Both the position numbers and the translations under genes were made by a program. Of a stretch of DNA of 64,000 bases, positions 8,926 to 18,800 are shown one piece after another. The notes under the pieces were generated by a model. It was not told the origin of the DNA. It saw nothing but the letters and a program-made list of their open reading frames with translations, and searched no databases. Source of the DNA: Nonlabens xylanidelens (GTDB taxonomy: Bacteria > Bacteroidota > Bacteroidia > Flavobacteriales > Flavobacteriaceae); NCBI RefSeq assembly GCF_002934445.1, contig NZ_PTJE01000001.1:124001-188000 (forward strand), given 5' to 3'. Position 1 is the first letter of the stretch; every line of letters starts with the position of its first letter.

Positions 8926-11808
8926 ATGAATCAGAAATTACAAACAGTTTTACTGTTAATTTTACTACCATTTTTTGCATTTGCGCAAAGTGTCATTACT
9001 GGTACAGTACTGGAATCTAACGGCCTACCAGCCTTAGGAGCAACTGTATCTGTAAAAGGCACATCAAATGGTACATCGACAGACTTTGATGGAAAGTACA
9101 CTTTAAATAATGTACCTAGTGATGCCGTAATCGTATTTTCTTTTATAGGTTATATGACACAAGAGATTCCTTTAAATGGACAGACTTCTATCAACATAAC
9201 ACTAGCAGAGAACCCATCAGAATTAGACACCATCGTTCTTATAGGATATGGTAGCACTAAAAAAGCAAACGTTACCGCAGCACAAACTACTGTAAAAGCA
9301 GAAGAGTTTAACAAAGGTGCGATCACCTCACCAGGTCAGTTAATATCTGGTAAAGTAGCCGGTGTACAAGTTACAGCAGCTTCTGGTCGTCCAGGTGATG
9401 GACCTGTTATTAGAGTACGTCCAGGTTCTACACTAGGTGGTAATCAAGATGCTCTTTATGTAGTAGATGGTGTACCACTAGATCAACGCAACGCTAGTCT
9501 AAATACTATTAACCCAGCAGACATTGAATCCTTTACTATTCTTAAAGATGCCAGTGCTACTGCTATTTATGGTAACCGTGCATCTAACGGTGTTGTTTTA
9601 ATTACGACTAAAAAAGCTAAACTTAATAGTGATCTCAAAATAGGGTATGATGTACAGTTTGCTGTAAATCAAGTTCAAGATTATGCTCATGTATTAAATG
9701 CAGATGAATTTAGACAACTAGTTGTTGATCAAGGTAGAGACCCTGCTGTATTAGGAGATGCTAATACAGACTGGCAAAATGAAATTTATCAAAACGGAAC
9801 AAGAGCTATTCACAATCTTACCGTAGAAAAAGGATATGAAGCAACTTCTATTAGAGCATCTTTAGGGTACACTAACGAGAATGGTACCTTATTAAGATCT
9901 GGTTATGAAAGAGCTACTTTGGGTCTTAACGTAAGACAAAACTTCTTAAAAGGAGATTTAAAACTAAACTTTACTTCTCAACTAGCTCAAGAAGAATTAA
10001 GAAGAGCAGATGAAGGTGCTGTAGGGGCAGCAGTTGTTTTTGATCCTACACAATCTATATTTAATAATACAGGAGAATTCGGCGGTTTCTTCGAGTACAC
10101 TAACTCGACTGGACCAGAAGGTAATGCACCTCGTAATCCACTAGGGTTATTAAATAGTTTAGATTCTCAACTAGATAACAAGCAAGCGAGATTAAATCTT
10201 AATGCTGCCTATAATATAAGACAAGTGCCTGGTTTAAAATTTACTGGTAACGCAGGTATCGATTATAATGAGTTTGATGAGTACACGATTAGAGATTTTA
10301 ACTCTGGTGCTGGGGCTCGTGGAAACAACAGAAGCTTTGGTGAAGGATTCAGAAGAAACCAATTATTAGATGGTCGTTTTGAATACAAAAGAACTTTAGA
10401 ATCTCTAGACACTGACATGGATCTTACTCTAGGAGGTAGTTTTCAAGATTTCACACGTCAAAGCACAAGTCATTCTACAGTAAACAACGAACTTCAAGAA
10501 AATCCTATTGCTATAGATGACTCTGCATTAGTTACTGCATTTGCAAGAGCTTCTTTTGATATTAAAGATTTAGTGGTTTTATCTGCTAGTGCATCTCGCA
10601 ATGGTAGTTCAAGATTTTCTAAAGAAAATAGATGGGCTAACTTCTATGGAGCAAGTGCTGCTATAAAACTTACCAACACTGACTTTGTACAAAACAGTGG
10701 ATTCTTATCACAGTTAAAACTACGTGGTGGTTTTGGTCAGACTGGGCAGCAAGATATAGACGCATCATTTGCATACTTATCTGTTTTCACTCCTGGACAG
10801 CCACAAGCAGCTGTACAATTCGGTGATCAATTTGTAACCACTATACGTCCAGAAGGATCCATAGATCTTAAATGGGAAACTACAGACCAATGGAATGCTG
10901 GTATCGACATAGGATTCTTTGATGACCGTATTACTGGTAGTGTAGATGGTTTTTATAGAGAGACTAAAGATTTATTATTATTCGGTCCACTTCCAGCAGG
11001 TGGATTAGAAAATGGTAGTTTTCAAAATGCAGGTTCTACTTTGAGTAGAGGTATTGAAACTAGTATTTCAGGAAAAATAATTCAAACAGAAAATATGAAC
11101 TGGACACTGTCTGCAAATGCGACTGTTCAAGAAATAGAAATTACAGACCTAGCTGGTGCAGATAACGCACCTGTTCCTGTAGGAGGAATATCTGGTGGTA
11201 CAGGAAATACGATTCAAGAATGGGCTGTAGGATCTGACCCTACCTCTTTTCATGTTTTCCGTCAGGTATATGATCAGGATGGTAATCCATTAGATGGTGT
11301 GTACGTAGATACTAATGGTGATAACATTATTAATGACGCAGATAGAGTAAGGTACAAAAAAGCAAATCACGATGTTTACTTCGGTTTAACTTCTAATTTT
11401 AATTATAAGAATCTTGATTTTAGCTTCACATTTAGAGGTGCTGCTGGTGGTTACAACTATAATAACGTAGACTCTAATTCTGCTAGTTATGGAAGTATCT
11501 TCCCTACTAACACGCAAACTCCTATATATGTAAATTCAACTGTAGATATTTTAAATACTAATTTTTCTCAACAAAGACTACAGTCTGACTATTATATACA
11601 AAAAGCTGACTTTATCAAATTAGATAATGTATCGTTAGGGTATAATTTCCCAGGTGAAAACGTAGATATAAGAGCTTCTATTACAGGAACTAACTTATTA
11701 ACTATCACTGATTATGATGGTACTGATCCAGAAGTATTTGGTGGTATCGATAATAACCTATTCCCTCGTAATAGAGGTCTAATCTTTGGATTAGGATTTA
11801 AATTTTAA
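8926..11808 (+). CDS. SusC-like TonB-dependent outer-membrane receptor
   Basis: 960-aa SusC/RagA-family receptor. It has a signal peptide (about 1-20, ending FAFAQ) and a CarboxypepD_reg-like domain (about 22-100) with TGTVLESNGLPALGATV and GTSTDFDGKYTL. The linker ILIGYG-type segment precedes a plug with VVDGVPLDQRN and the family signature LKDASATAIYGNRASNGVV (about 200-225). A beta-barrel runs to the C-terminal GLGFKF. The reading frame is intact. SusC proteins import oligosaccharides together with a SusD lipoprotein, but the gene directly downstream is a wrecked susD, so this is an orphan unless a partner lies elsewhere. Context with GH13 and GH65 remnants suggests a maltodextrin substrate (inference). 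Confidence 0.93.
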   Translation: MNQKLQTVLLLILLPFFAFAQSVITGTVLESNGLPALGATVSVKGTSNGTSTDFDGKYTLNNVPSDAVIVFSFIGYMTQEIPLNGQTSINITLAENPSELDTIVLIGYGSTKKANVTAAQTTVKAEEFNKGAITSPGQLISGKVAGVQVTAASGRPGDGPVIRVRPGSTLGGNQDALYVVDGVPLDQRNASLNTINPADIESFTILKDASATAIYGNRASNGVVLITTKKAKLNSDLKIGYDVQFAVNQVQDYAHVLNADEFRQLVVDQGRDPAVLGDANTDWQNEIYQNGTRAIHNLTVEKGYEATSIRASLGYTNENGTLLRSGYERATLGLNVRQNFLKGDLKLNFTSQLAQEELRRADEGAVGAAVVFDPTQSIFNNTGEFGGFFEYTNSTGPEGNAPRNPLGLLNSLDSQLDNKQARLNLNAAYNIRQVPGLKFTGNAGIDYNEFDEYTIRDFNSGAGARGNNRSFGEGFRRNQLLDGRFEYKRTLESLDTDMDLTLGGSFQDFTRQSTSHSTVNNELQENPIAIDDSALVTAFARASFDIKDLVVLSASASRNGSSRFSKENRWANFYGASAAIKLTNTDFVQNSGFLSQLKLRGGFGQTGQQDIDASFAYLSVFTPGQPQAAVQFGDQFVTTIRPEGSIDLKWETTDQWNAGIDIGFFDDRITGSVDGFYRETKDLLLFGPLPAGGLENGSFQNAGSTLSRGIETSISGKIIQTENMNWTLSANATVQEIEITDLAGADNAPVPVGGISGGTGNTIQEWAVGSDPTSFHVFRQVYDQDGNPLDGVYVDTNGDNIINDADRVRYKKANHDVYFGLTSNFNYKNLDFSFTFRGAAGGYNYNNVDSNSASYGSIFPTNTQTPIYVNSTVDILNTNFSQQRLQSDYYIQKADFIKLDNVSLGYNFPGENVDIRASITGTNLLTITDYDGTDPEVFGGIDNNLFPRNRGLIFGLGFKF

Positions 11809-11819
11809 AAAGCAACACT

Positions 11820-12105
11820 ATGAAAATGTACAAATCAATTATTTTTCGACTTAGCTCTTTTCATAGTTTTCGATAATATATTTACGGTAGAGTCAAGAGA
11901 CAATCGAGTTGCAAAACAGAATTATTTCAAGATCCACAACTTACCTAGGTACTATCGTAAAAAACTTACGCAAATCGTCTTCTAGATGAACATTCTGGTG
12001 AAGATGGTAGTACAGATCTTAGCAATTTTAAATAATATATTTACTTTATAAAAATCACAACCGCAGATCAAACACAGGTAGAAAAATTAATAAAAATGTA
12101 ATTCA
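11820..12105 (+). pseudogene. Remnant of a SusD-like lipoprotein gene
   Basis: Directly after susC an ATG at 11820 opens a frame (MKMYKSIIF) that hits TAA after 18 codons. In the same frame, from 11904, it resumes as SSCKTELFQDPQLT, the lipobox cysteine and early mature sequence typical of SusD proteins. Another stop follows. Further on only short fragments remain, for example an open stretch encoding DEHSGEDGSTDLSNFK and one encoding ITTADQTQVEKLIK, which I cannot assign securely. The remnant is far shorter than a roughly 500-codon susD gene, so most of the gene has been deleted. Position and lipobox motif support the call; the right boundary is approximate. Confidence 0.65.
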
Positions 12106-12284
12106 ACCTGTTTTTCTACTTTTTAAAGATAAGTGATATTTATAAAAAGAGGTTTAAGTTATTATTAAAGTGAAGTTTACTTTTGCTTTACCAAAGAGAG
12201 ATGTTTATCAGATTCCCTAAATCTTTTAAATAATTACTTTGCAGTAACCCTTTACTCTTTTCATAATTCAATTGGTTACGTAAA

Positions 12285-12308
12285 GCCTGTCCCTGACAGG
12301 CTTTTATT
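12285..12308 (+). terminator. Intrinsic terminator between convergent units
   Basis: GCCTGTC (12285-12291), loop CCT and GACAGGC (12295-12301) form a perfect 7-bp stem followed by TTTTATTTTATTT. It terminates plus-strand transcription from the susC region before the convergent DUF58 gene. Confidence 0.85.
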
Positions 12309-13238
12309 TTATTTAAAAAGTTGTCGTTCTAATAAAAAGGTAGTCATAACCACATCAAAGTTTTGTTGAATATCTACCGGCATGTATTTGATTCTATTTT
12401 GTCCACAACGTACTCTTAGTTTTTCAAAATATTCTTTTATCGCTTTTTGATAATCTTCTCTAACATTATCTGCATACAGGTTGATATGCTCTCCTGTTTC
12501 TACATCTGTATATCGTGTAGGCTTGTTAGAAAAATCAAAGTTGACCTCTGTAGCACTATCATAGGTATGAAAAAGTACCACATCATGTTTGTTATATTTT
12601 AAATGCCTAAGCGCTTCAAAGAGTTCGTTTTCATGTCTATCGCTTTGAAACATGTCAGTAAAGAGAAAAATAAGCGATCTGCGTTTTATATTCTCTGCTA
12701 TCTCGTGCAGATATTTGTAAGTATCTGTAGTTTGCCCGCTAGGTTTCTCACTACTTATTCTAGTCAGTTGATCTAGAAGCATATTGTGATGTCTCTCGCT
12801 ACCTTTTTCTGGCGCATAATATTCATACTCATTTGCATAAATACTCATTCCTACCGCATCTCTTTGCTTCTTAAGCAGGTTCATAACACTTGCTGCTGCC
12901 AGCGCTGTAAAACCTATTTTATTAAGCGAGCCTATCTCTTGTTTTTTAGTCAGTGGATAGTGCATAGAAGGACTGTTATCTACGATAAGATGACAGCGCA
13001 AATTAGTCTCTTCGTCATAACGTTTTGTGTAAAGCTTATCTGTTTTTGCAAACAACTTCCAGTCTATATGACGTGTACTCTCACCAGGATTGTAAATTTT
13101 ATGTTCTGCAAACTCTGCACTAAAACCATGAAAAGGAGATTTATGCATACCACTTATATAACCTTCTACTACCTGACTAGCCAGTAATTGCAGGTTTTTA
13201 AAGCCAGTAGTTTTATTGAGTTCCTTTTGTACATCCAT
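12309..13238 (-). CDS. DUF58 domain protein with vWA-like fold
   Basis: 309 aa, a cytoplasmic DUF58 family protein. It shows the DUF58 hallmark GESTRHIDWKLFAKTDKLYTKRYDEE (around residues 52-77, quoted only as its start GESTRHIDWK and end YDEE), followed by a von Willebrand A-like metal site DNSPSM (MIDAS-type DxSxS) and FLFTDMFQS later in the domain. DUF58 proteins usually sit beside a MoxR AAA+ ATPase and vWA/BatA-type genes. Here it stands alone, with an outer-membrane locus on one side and an MDR oxidoreductase on the other. No membrane segment is apparent. Its biological role is not established. Confidence 0.85.
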   Translation of the reverse strand: MDVQKELNKTTGFKNLQLLASQVVEGYISGMHKSPFHGFSAEFAEHKIYNPGESTRHIDWKLFAKTDKLYTKRYDEETNLRCHLIVDNSPSMHYPLTKKQEIGSLNKIGFTALAAASVMNLLKKQRDAVGMSIYANEYEYYAPEKGSERHHNMLLDQLTRISSEKPSGQTTDTYKYLHEIAENIKRRSLIFLFTDMFQSDRHENELFEALRHLKYNKHDVVLFHTYDSATEVNFDFSNKPTRYTDVETGEHINLYADNVREDYQKAIKEYFEKLRVRCGQNRIKYMPVDIQQNFDVVMTTFLLERQLFK

Positions 13239-13243
13239 AGTGT

Positions 13244-13286
13244 GAAGATAAGAAAAGCATGACCATCTTAATTGACGATCATGCTT
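13244..13286 (-). terminator. Intrinsic terminator of the MDR oxidoreductase gene
   Basis: AAGCATGA (13255-13262) and TCATGCTT (13279-13286) form an 8-bp stem. In the minus direction it is followed by TTTTCTTATCTT. It separates the oxidoreductase from the DUF58 gene. Confidence 0.65.
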
Positions 13287-13314
13287 GTTTTATTTATGGG
13301 GTTTAAATTTGTTC

Positions 13315-13330
13315 CGCTTTCGCGAAAGCG
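13315..13330. repeat. Dispersed palindrome, copy 4
   Basis: Exact core CGCTTTCGCGAAAGCG with left flank GTTC and right flank AATC. It lies 32 bp beyond the stop codon of the minus-strand oxidoreductase and before its terminator. Confidence 0.95.
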
Positions 13331-13362
13331 AATCTTAAAAAAGTATCGTGCTAAAAACGTTA

Positions 13363-14361
13363 TTAATAGATTTTAACCACCATTTTACCTTTATTTTTCC
13401 CTTCAAATAAATCAATAAATGCCTGTGGAATGGAGTCAAAACCTTCTACAACGGTCTCTTCCTTTACCAGTTTCCCATCATTTAACCATTGCGATAATTG
13501 CTTTACACCTTCAGGAAAATGCTCTTGATAATTACTAACTATAAAACCTTGCATTTTCACGCTTTGTTTTACAATAGTAGTTTCTAATCTAGGCCCAGTA
13601 GGCTTTTCAGTCTCATTATATAACGAGATCGCACCACAGTTTATAACACGACCTAAGCGGTTTATGTTTTTCATAGCTGCATCTAGCGTGTAGCTACCCA
13701 CGTTATCAAAATAAATATCTATACCATCTGGCGCGTGCTCTTTAATCGCAGCAGCTAGGTCTTCTGTTTTATTATAATTAATAGATGCATCAAAACCGAA
13801 TTTACTCTTAAGTAACTCCACTTTTTCATCAGACCCAGCGATACCTATGACTTTAAGTCCTTTTATTTTACCTATTTGCCCTACTACAGATCCTACGGCA
13901 CCTGCTGCACCAGAGACTAGTAAAGTCTCTCCTTCTTTAGGCTCTCCTATTCTATCTAGTCCAAAGTATGCGGTAAGTCCAGTCACACCTAGAATTCCTA
14001 GATTTGCACTTAATGAATTTTCATCACTACTTACTTTACGTAAATTCTCTGCAGTACTTGTTTGATATTCTTTCCATTCTAATGACCCTGTTAGAAAATC
14101 TCCTTTTTCAAATCGGTCATTGTTACTTTCTACAACCTCAGCCACAATTGCAGATGCTATGGGAGCACCTATTTCAAAAGGCTCTATATAAGATTTTTCA
14201 TCTCGCATACGTCCACGTAGATAAGGATCTACTGACACGTATTTAGTTCTCAATAAAACCTCACCATCTTTAGGCGATGGCTTTTCTTCTTCTATGAATT
14301 CAAAATTACTGTTTTGTGGTGTTCCTTGCGGTCTATTTTTCAACAATATAGTCTTGCTCAT
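13363..14361 (-). CDS. NADP-dependent MDR oxidoreductase (CurA/PTGR-like)
   Basis: 332 aa from the ATG at 14361 (MSKTILLKNRPQGTP), preferred over an upstream in-frame TTG because family members start there. This is a zinc-free medium-chain dehydrogenase/reductase. The N-terminal GroES-like domain includes VSVDPYLRGRM, typical of the prostaglandin-reductase/CurA group. The Rossmann domain has the dinucleotide loop SGAAGAVGSVVGQ near residue 150 and FDNVGSYTLDAAM. It probably reduces activated C=C bonds of enones or aldehydes with NADPH in the cytoplasm; the physiological substrate is unknown. It is a single-gene unit with its own terminator. Confidence 0.88.
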   Translation of the reverse strand: MSKTILLKNRPQGTPQNSNFEFIEEEKPSPKDGEVLLRTKYVSVDPYLRGRMRDEKSYIEPFEIGAPIASAIVAEVVESNNDRFEKGDFLTGSLEWKEYQTSTAENLRKVSSDENSLSANLGILGVTGLTAYFGLDRIGEPKEGETLLVSGAAGAVGSVVGQIGKIKGLKVIGIAGSDEKVELLKSKFGFDASINYNKTEDLAAAIKEHAPDGIDIYFDNVGSYTLDAAMKNINRLGRVINCGAISLYNETEKPTGPRLETTIVKQSVKMQGFIVSNYQEHFPEGVKQLSQWLNDGKLVKEETVVEGFDSIPQAFIDLFEGKNKGKMVVKIY

Positions 14362-14490
14362 AATCATTAATTTTATTTTCAAATTAACCCAAATACTCTA
14401 GAAAAGTATTAGGGTTATATTAAAATTGAACCTAAAATGGTTAAACTTTAAACAAGATCATGATCATCTGTTTTTTTAAGAAAAGAGCAA

Positions 14491-14516
14491 AAAAAATCCT
14501 ACTCAAAATGAACAGG
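14491..14516 (-). terminator. Intrinsic terminator after the 246-aa lipoprotein gene
   Basis: On the minus strand CCTGTTCA and TGAGTAGG pair over eight positions (two G-T pairs) and run into TTTTTTTT. It is a diverged look-alike of the trxA terminator at 15367-15396. Confidence 0.6.
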
Positions 14517-14536
14517 CTTTACTAAGAGACACTCCC

Positions 14537-15277
14537 TTAATTGATTATTCTACCAAAGAAAGAATTAATATTATAAAATACAAAAGCTGTATCATTAATT
14601 TGAACCTCATTACCTCTAGCTATATAAATATCCAGACCATCACCAATTTCAAAATCAGCTAATGCATCTGGACTAATAGTAAAAGATTCCTCATCATCAG
14701 TAATCACCTCGCTTATGACACCAAATGGATTATCTTCAATGTTTGAAAAACGTTCTCCTCTATTAATTACTACTAAGAAGATTTTACCAAAAGGATTATA
14801 ACTGTCTTGTGTCCAAGGTATAGTAATACCATTTTCCTTTGAAATATCAACAAATAAGCCATTAGTAAATAAATTTTCCGGCACTTCAACTAACCTAGGA
14901 ACATATACTTCTTCACTAATTCCTTGATAAATAACCTCCTTTACATTCCCTATTGAAGTAACATTCGTCATGTTCATATTTTCTCCAGCACCTATGTATA
15001 AAATATTTTCAGAAAACAAATCAGTAATGAAGTTACTACCATCAATTGCAAAAGGTTGAATATCATCCCCCACAAAATCAACTTGAACAGTATTATGAGT
15101 TCCTTCAACATTATTAGCTCCAGTAACTTCTACAAAAACTTGATTTTCGGCAGAAGACAAGGCGGACTTAAAAATGTATGATTCAATATCAATAGAGCCA
15201 GAAACTTTATCAGAACTACATGAATTAAAAGCTATTATACCTAGTAATATAGCTGTATAGTTTATTATTTTTTTCAT
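14537..15277 (-). CDS. Predicted lipoprotein of unknown function
   Basis: 246 aa. The N-terminus MKKIINYTAILLGIIAFNSC is a lipoprotein signal with lipobox FNSC (Cys20), followed by a serine-rich linker. I do not recognise a family. The mature part is rich in beta-prone segments, acidic overall, and contains ITDLFSENILYIGAGENMNM and a late DGLDIYIARGNE segment, without obvious catalytic motifs. It is probably anchored in an envelope membrane. It has its own terminator downstream and lies 141 bp from trxA on the same strand, so it is likely an independent unit. Confidence 0.75.
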   Translation of the reverse strand: MKKIINYTAILLGIIAFNSCSSDKVSGSIDIESYIFKSALSSAENQVFVEVTGANNVEGTHNTVQVDFVGDDIQPFAIDGSNFITDLFSENILYIGAGENMNMTNVTSIGNVKEVIYQGISEEVYVPRLVEVPENLFTNGLFVDISKENGITIPWTQDSYNPFGKIFLVVINRGERFSNIEDNPFGVISEVITDDEESFTISPDALADFEIGDGLDIYIARGNEVQINDTAFVFYNINSFFGRIIN

Positions 15278-15363
15278 TTACTCACATTTTAATTAATTAA
15301 GCTAGTAATTAGTTATGGCCATAACTCGAAAGTAAAGAAAGTTAACAAAGATTTAAATATTTT

Positions 15364-15396
15364 TAACAAAAAAAGCCTGCTCAAAATGAGCAGGCT
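15364..15396 (-). terminator. Intrinsic terminator of trxA
   Basis: A perfect 10-bp stem AGCCTGCTCA (15374-15383) / TGAGCAGGCT (15387-15396) with loop AAA. In the minus direction it is followed by a run of seven T. Confidence 0.92.
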
Positions 15397-15418
15397 TATC
15401 TATTTTATATTTTGAATA

Positions 15419-15739
15419 CTAGTTCAAAAGAGAGTCTAAAGCGTCTGTATAAGCATCTTTAGGAGCAACTCCTACCTGACGACCTACTACTTCACCGTTT
15501 TGAAAAACTAATACTGTAGGGATGTTACGTACACCATATTTAGCAGCAAATTCTTGATTTGCATCTACGTCCATTTTACCTACTACAGCTTTATCAGCAT
15601 ACTCAGTAGAAACCTCGTCGATGATAGGTCCTACCATACGACATGGTCCACACCACGCTGCCCAAAAGTCAACCAATACTGGCTTTTCACTTTTTAATAC
15701 TGTTTCTTCAAAGTTTGCATCTGTTATTTCTAGTGCCAT
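15419..15739 (-). CDS. trxA: Thioredoxin
   Basis: 106-aa cytoplasmic thioredoxin. The active-site WCGPC is at residues 29-33 within the FWAAWCGPCRMVGP block, and the cis-proline segment RNIPTVLVF is near residue 75. Length and absence of a signal peptide match housekeeping TrxA, which reduces disulfides in proteins such as ribonucleotide reductase using thioredoxin reductase. NrdA/NrdB are encoded a few kilobases away but not in the same unit. A TAAATTTG -7 element lies upstream and a strong terminator downstream, so it is a single-gene unit. Confidence 0.97.
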   Translation of the reverse strand: MALEITDANFEETVLKSEKPVLVDFWAAWCGPCRMVGPIIDEVSTEYADKAVVGKMDVDANQEFAAKYGVRNIPTVLVFQNGEVVGRQVGVAPKDAYTDALDSLLN

Positions 15740-15764
15740 GATATTTTTCTTTAATAATTATATA

Positions 15765-15772
15765 CAAATTTA
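15765..15772 (-). promoter_or_regulatory. Putative -7 element (TAAATTTG) of trxA
   Basis: Exact TAnnTTTG match on the minus strand, 25 bp before the trxA ATG. No clear -33 TTG is present. Confidence 0.5.
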
Positions 15773-15880
15773 AACAAAACTAACGCCATACACACTAGTC
15801 TGGTATTGTAGTTACTTATATTGATATTTCACTTATTAATGCTGACTATATAATAGGTGAAATATCATATCAGGAATAAA

Positions 15881-18800
15881 TCAATTCACCCCATAAGTTA
15901 TGTCGTTATCATCTAGCAGTTGCAACAGCTCTGCACTGACGTTTACCTTTTGTAATCTAGCAGACATATCTATAGAGATCTTTTCTTCATGATCTTTTAA
16001 ATTAAAGAGCAGTCTATGATCTCCTTGATGTTTATCTAGTGCGTCTTTTAATAGAGCAATGCGTTCTTCTAGTATTTCACTTACATGAAATTCTATAGTA
16101 AGTTTCTTTGCAGCTTGCGCCATGACATCTTGTAACTGTGCCATCTGAACAAATAAAATACGTGGATCTCGCGGCTTACCAGTATTCTTATCTATCCAGC
16201 CTTGTTGTATTTTAACCTTGGCATGTAAGAAACTATTAGGCACTAAAAAGTGTCTGAATTTTAAATAATCCTCACCGAACATTCTGAATTCAAAGGACTC
16301 GTCATAATCCTCCATGGTAAAAATACCCCAAGGTTTATTTGCTTTACTCATCATGTGTCGTGCCTCAGATATCACCCCACAAAATGTAAGCTCTCTATTT
16401 ACCAGAGGTGTGAGATCTTTCATAGCAGCGAGGTTTGCATTACAAAAGAATTTCATCTCTCGCTTATAATCGTCTAGTGGATGACCAGATATGTAAATAC
16501 CTACTACTTCTCGTTCTCTTTTCAATTTCTCCATCGTTCCCCAATCTTCACAAACAGGTAGTTGTGGCTCTGGAATTTGCACATCGCTGGCCTCACCAAA
16601 AAGGCTTACTTGAGCACTGTTCTCATTTTCTTGAAACTTCTGTGCATACTTAACTACTTGTTCTAAGAATATCTGTCCGTTATCAAATTCGTGGAAAAAT
16701 TGCGCACGATTCTCTCCACCTAATCCGTCAAAACCACCGCTTAAAGCTAGTGCTTCAAAAGATTTTTTATTTGCAGCACGCAAGTCTATGCGCTTTGCCA
16801 TATCAAAGATGCTCTTATAATGACCATCTTTTCTATTTTCAATAATAGTCATTACCGCACCATGGCCTAAACCTTTTACAGCTCCCATACCAAAACGTAT
16901 AGCACCTTTAGGGTTTACTGTAAATTTATAGTTAGATTCATTTACATCTGGACCTAATACATCGAGTCCCATGCGGCGACACTCATCCATAAATTTAGTC
17001 ACATCCTTGATCTGGTTCATATTGTTAGACAAGGTTGCTGCCATAAACTCTGCTCCATAGTTTGCTTTTAAATAAGCTGTTTGATAGGCTATCCATGCAT
17101 AACAGGTAGAGTGAGATTTATTAAAGGCATAAGATGCAAAGGCTTCCCAGTCTTTCCATACTTTTTCTAATACCGTACGGTCGTGCCCATTTCCTTCTCC
17201 AGCATCTAGAAATTTAGGCTTCATTTTTTGTAGCGTTGCCATTTGCTTTTTACCCATAGCTTTTCTCAAAACATCGGCATCACCTTTTGAGAAGTTTGCC
17301 AGCTTTTGAGAGAGTAGCATTACTTGCTCTTGGTAAACAGTAATACCATACGTTTCCTTTAGGTATTCTTCCATCGCATCTAGATCATAAACGATCTCTT
17401 TACGACCGTGTTTACGATCAATAAATTCTGGAATATATTCTAGTGGACCAGGTCTGTACAAGGCATTCATGGCAATAAGATCGGCAAATTGAGTAGGTTT
17501 TAACTCTCTCATATATTTTTGCATCCCCAAACTTTCATACTGAAAAATGGCAGTAGTCTCTCCACGCTGGAAAAGCTCATAAGTCTTCTCGTCGTCTAGC
17601 GGTATAGATTCTATATCCAGCTCTATTCCATGACGTTCTTTTATAATCGCAACAGTATCCTTAATCTGGCTCAAGGTTTTTAATCCCAAGAAATCCATCT
17701 TAAGCAGTCCAGCACTTTCTACGACCTCGTTATCAAACTGAGTCACATAAAGATCTGAATTTTTTGCTGTTGCTACAGGTACAAAATTAGTAAGGTCATC
17801 TGGTGTAATGATCACACCACAGGCGTGTACACCGGTATTTCTCACACATCCTTCTAGAATTCTAGCTTTCTGTATAGTTTCTGCGATAAGATCATTTCCC
17901 TCAGCTAGGCTTCTTAATTCTCGCACCATGTCTGCATCATCACCACGGAATTTTCCTGCGATTTCATTATCTTCTAGAGCAAACATTTTCTTCAACTTAG
18001 CAAAATCAGGAATTAATTTTGCCACACGGTCTGCGTCTTGTAATGGTAAATCTAGTGCTCGAGCTGTATCTCTAATAGACGACTTTGCCGCCATCGTACC
18101 ATAGGTAATAATTTGTGCTACTTGTGACGCTCCATATTTCTCAATAACGTAGTCCATTACTTTGTAACGGTTCTCATCATCAAAATCTATATCAATATCG
18201 GGCATGGATACACGATCTGGATTTAGGAAACGCTCAAAAAGCAGGTCGTAATGTATAGGATCTACATTTGTAATCCATAAACAATAGGCTACCACACTAC
18301 CAGCGGCACTACCACGACCAGGTCCTACAGCCACATCCATGTCTCTGGCTGCTTTTATAAAATCCCAAGTAATCAAGAAATAACCAGGATAACCGGTCTT
18401 TTTAATTGTCTCTAATTCAAATTCTAGTCGTTCTTCTATTTCTGGAGTGATCTCACCATAACGTATTTTTGCACCTTCATAAGTAAGGTGTCTCAAATAG
18501 CTATTCTCACCATTCTTAGTATTATTAACTGCGTCATTTTCATCTACAAACTCTGTTGGAATATCAAAGGCAGGTAACAGTACATCTCTCGCAAGCTCAT
18601 ATGCCTCTACTTTATCTACTACTTCTTGTACATTAAGTATCGCCTCGGGCAAGTCTTTAAAGAGTTCTTTCATCTCTGGAGCAGACTTGTAATAATACTC
18701 CTGATTAGGCAATCCATAACGGTAACCACGACCACGACCTATAGGCGTTGCTTGCTTCTCATTATCTTTTACACAAAGTAAAATATCATGTGCATTTGCA

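Noticed and set aside
12786-13187. 133-codon plus-strand ORF
   Set aside because: Lies wholly antisense to the well-supported DUF58 gene and its translation is cysteine- and histidine-rich without any family feature, a typical shadow frame.
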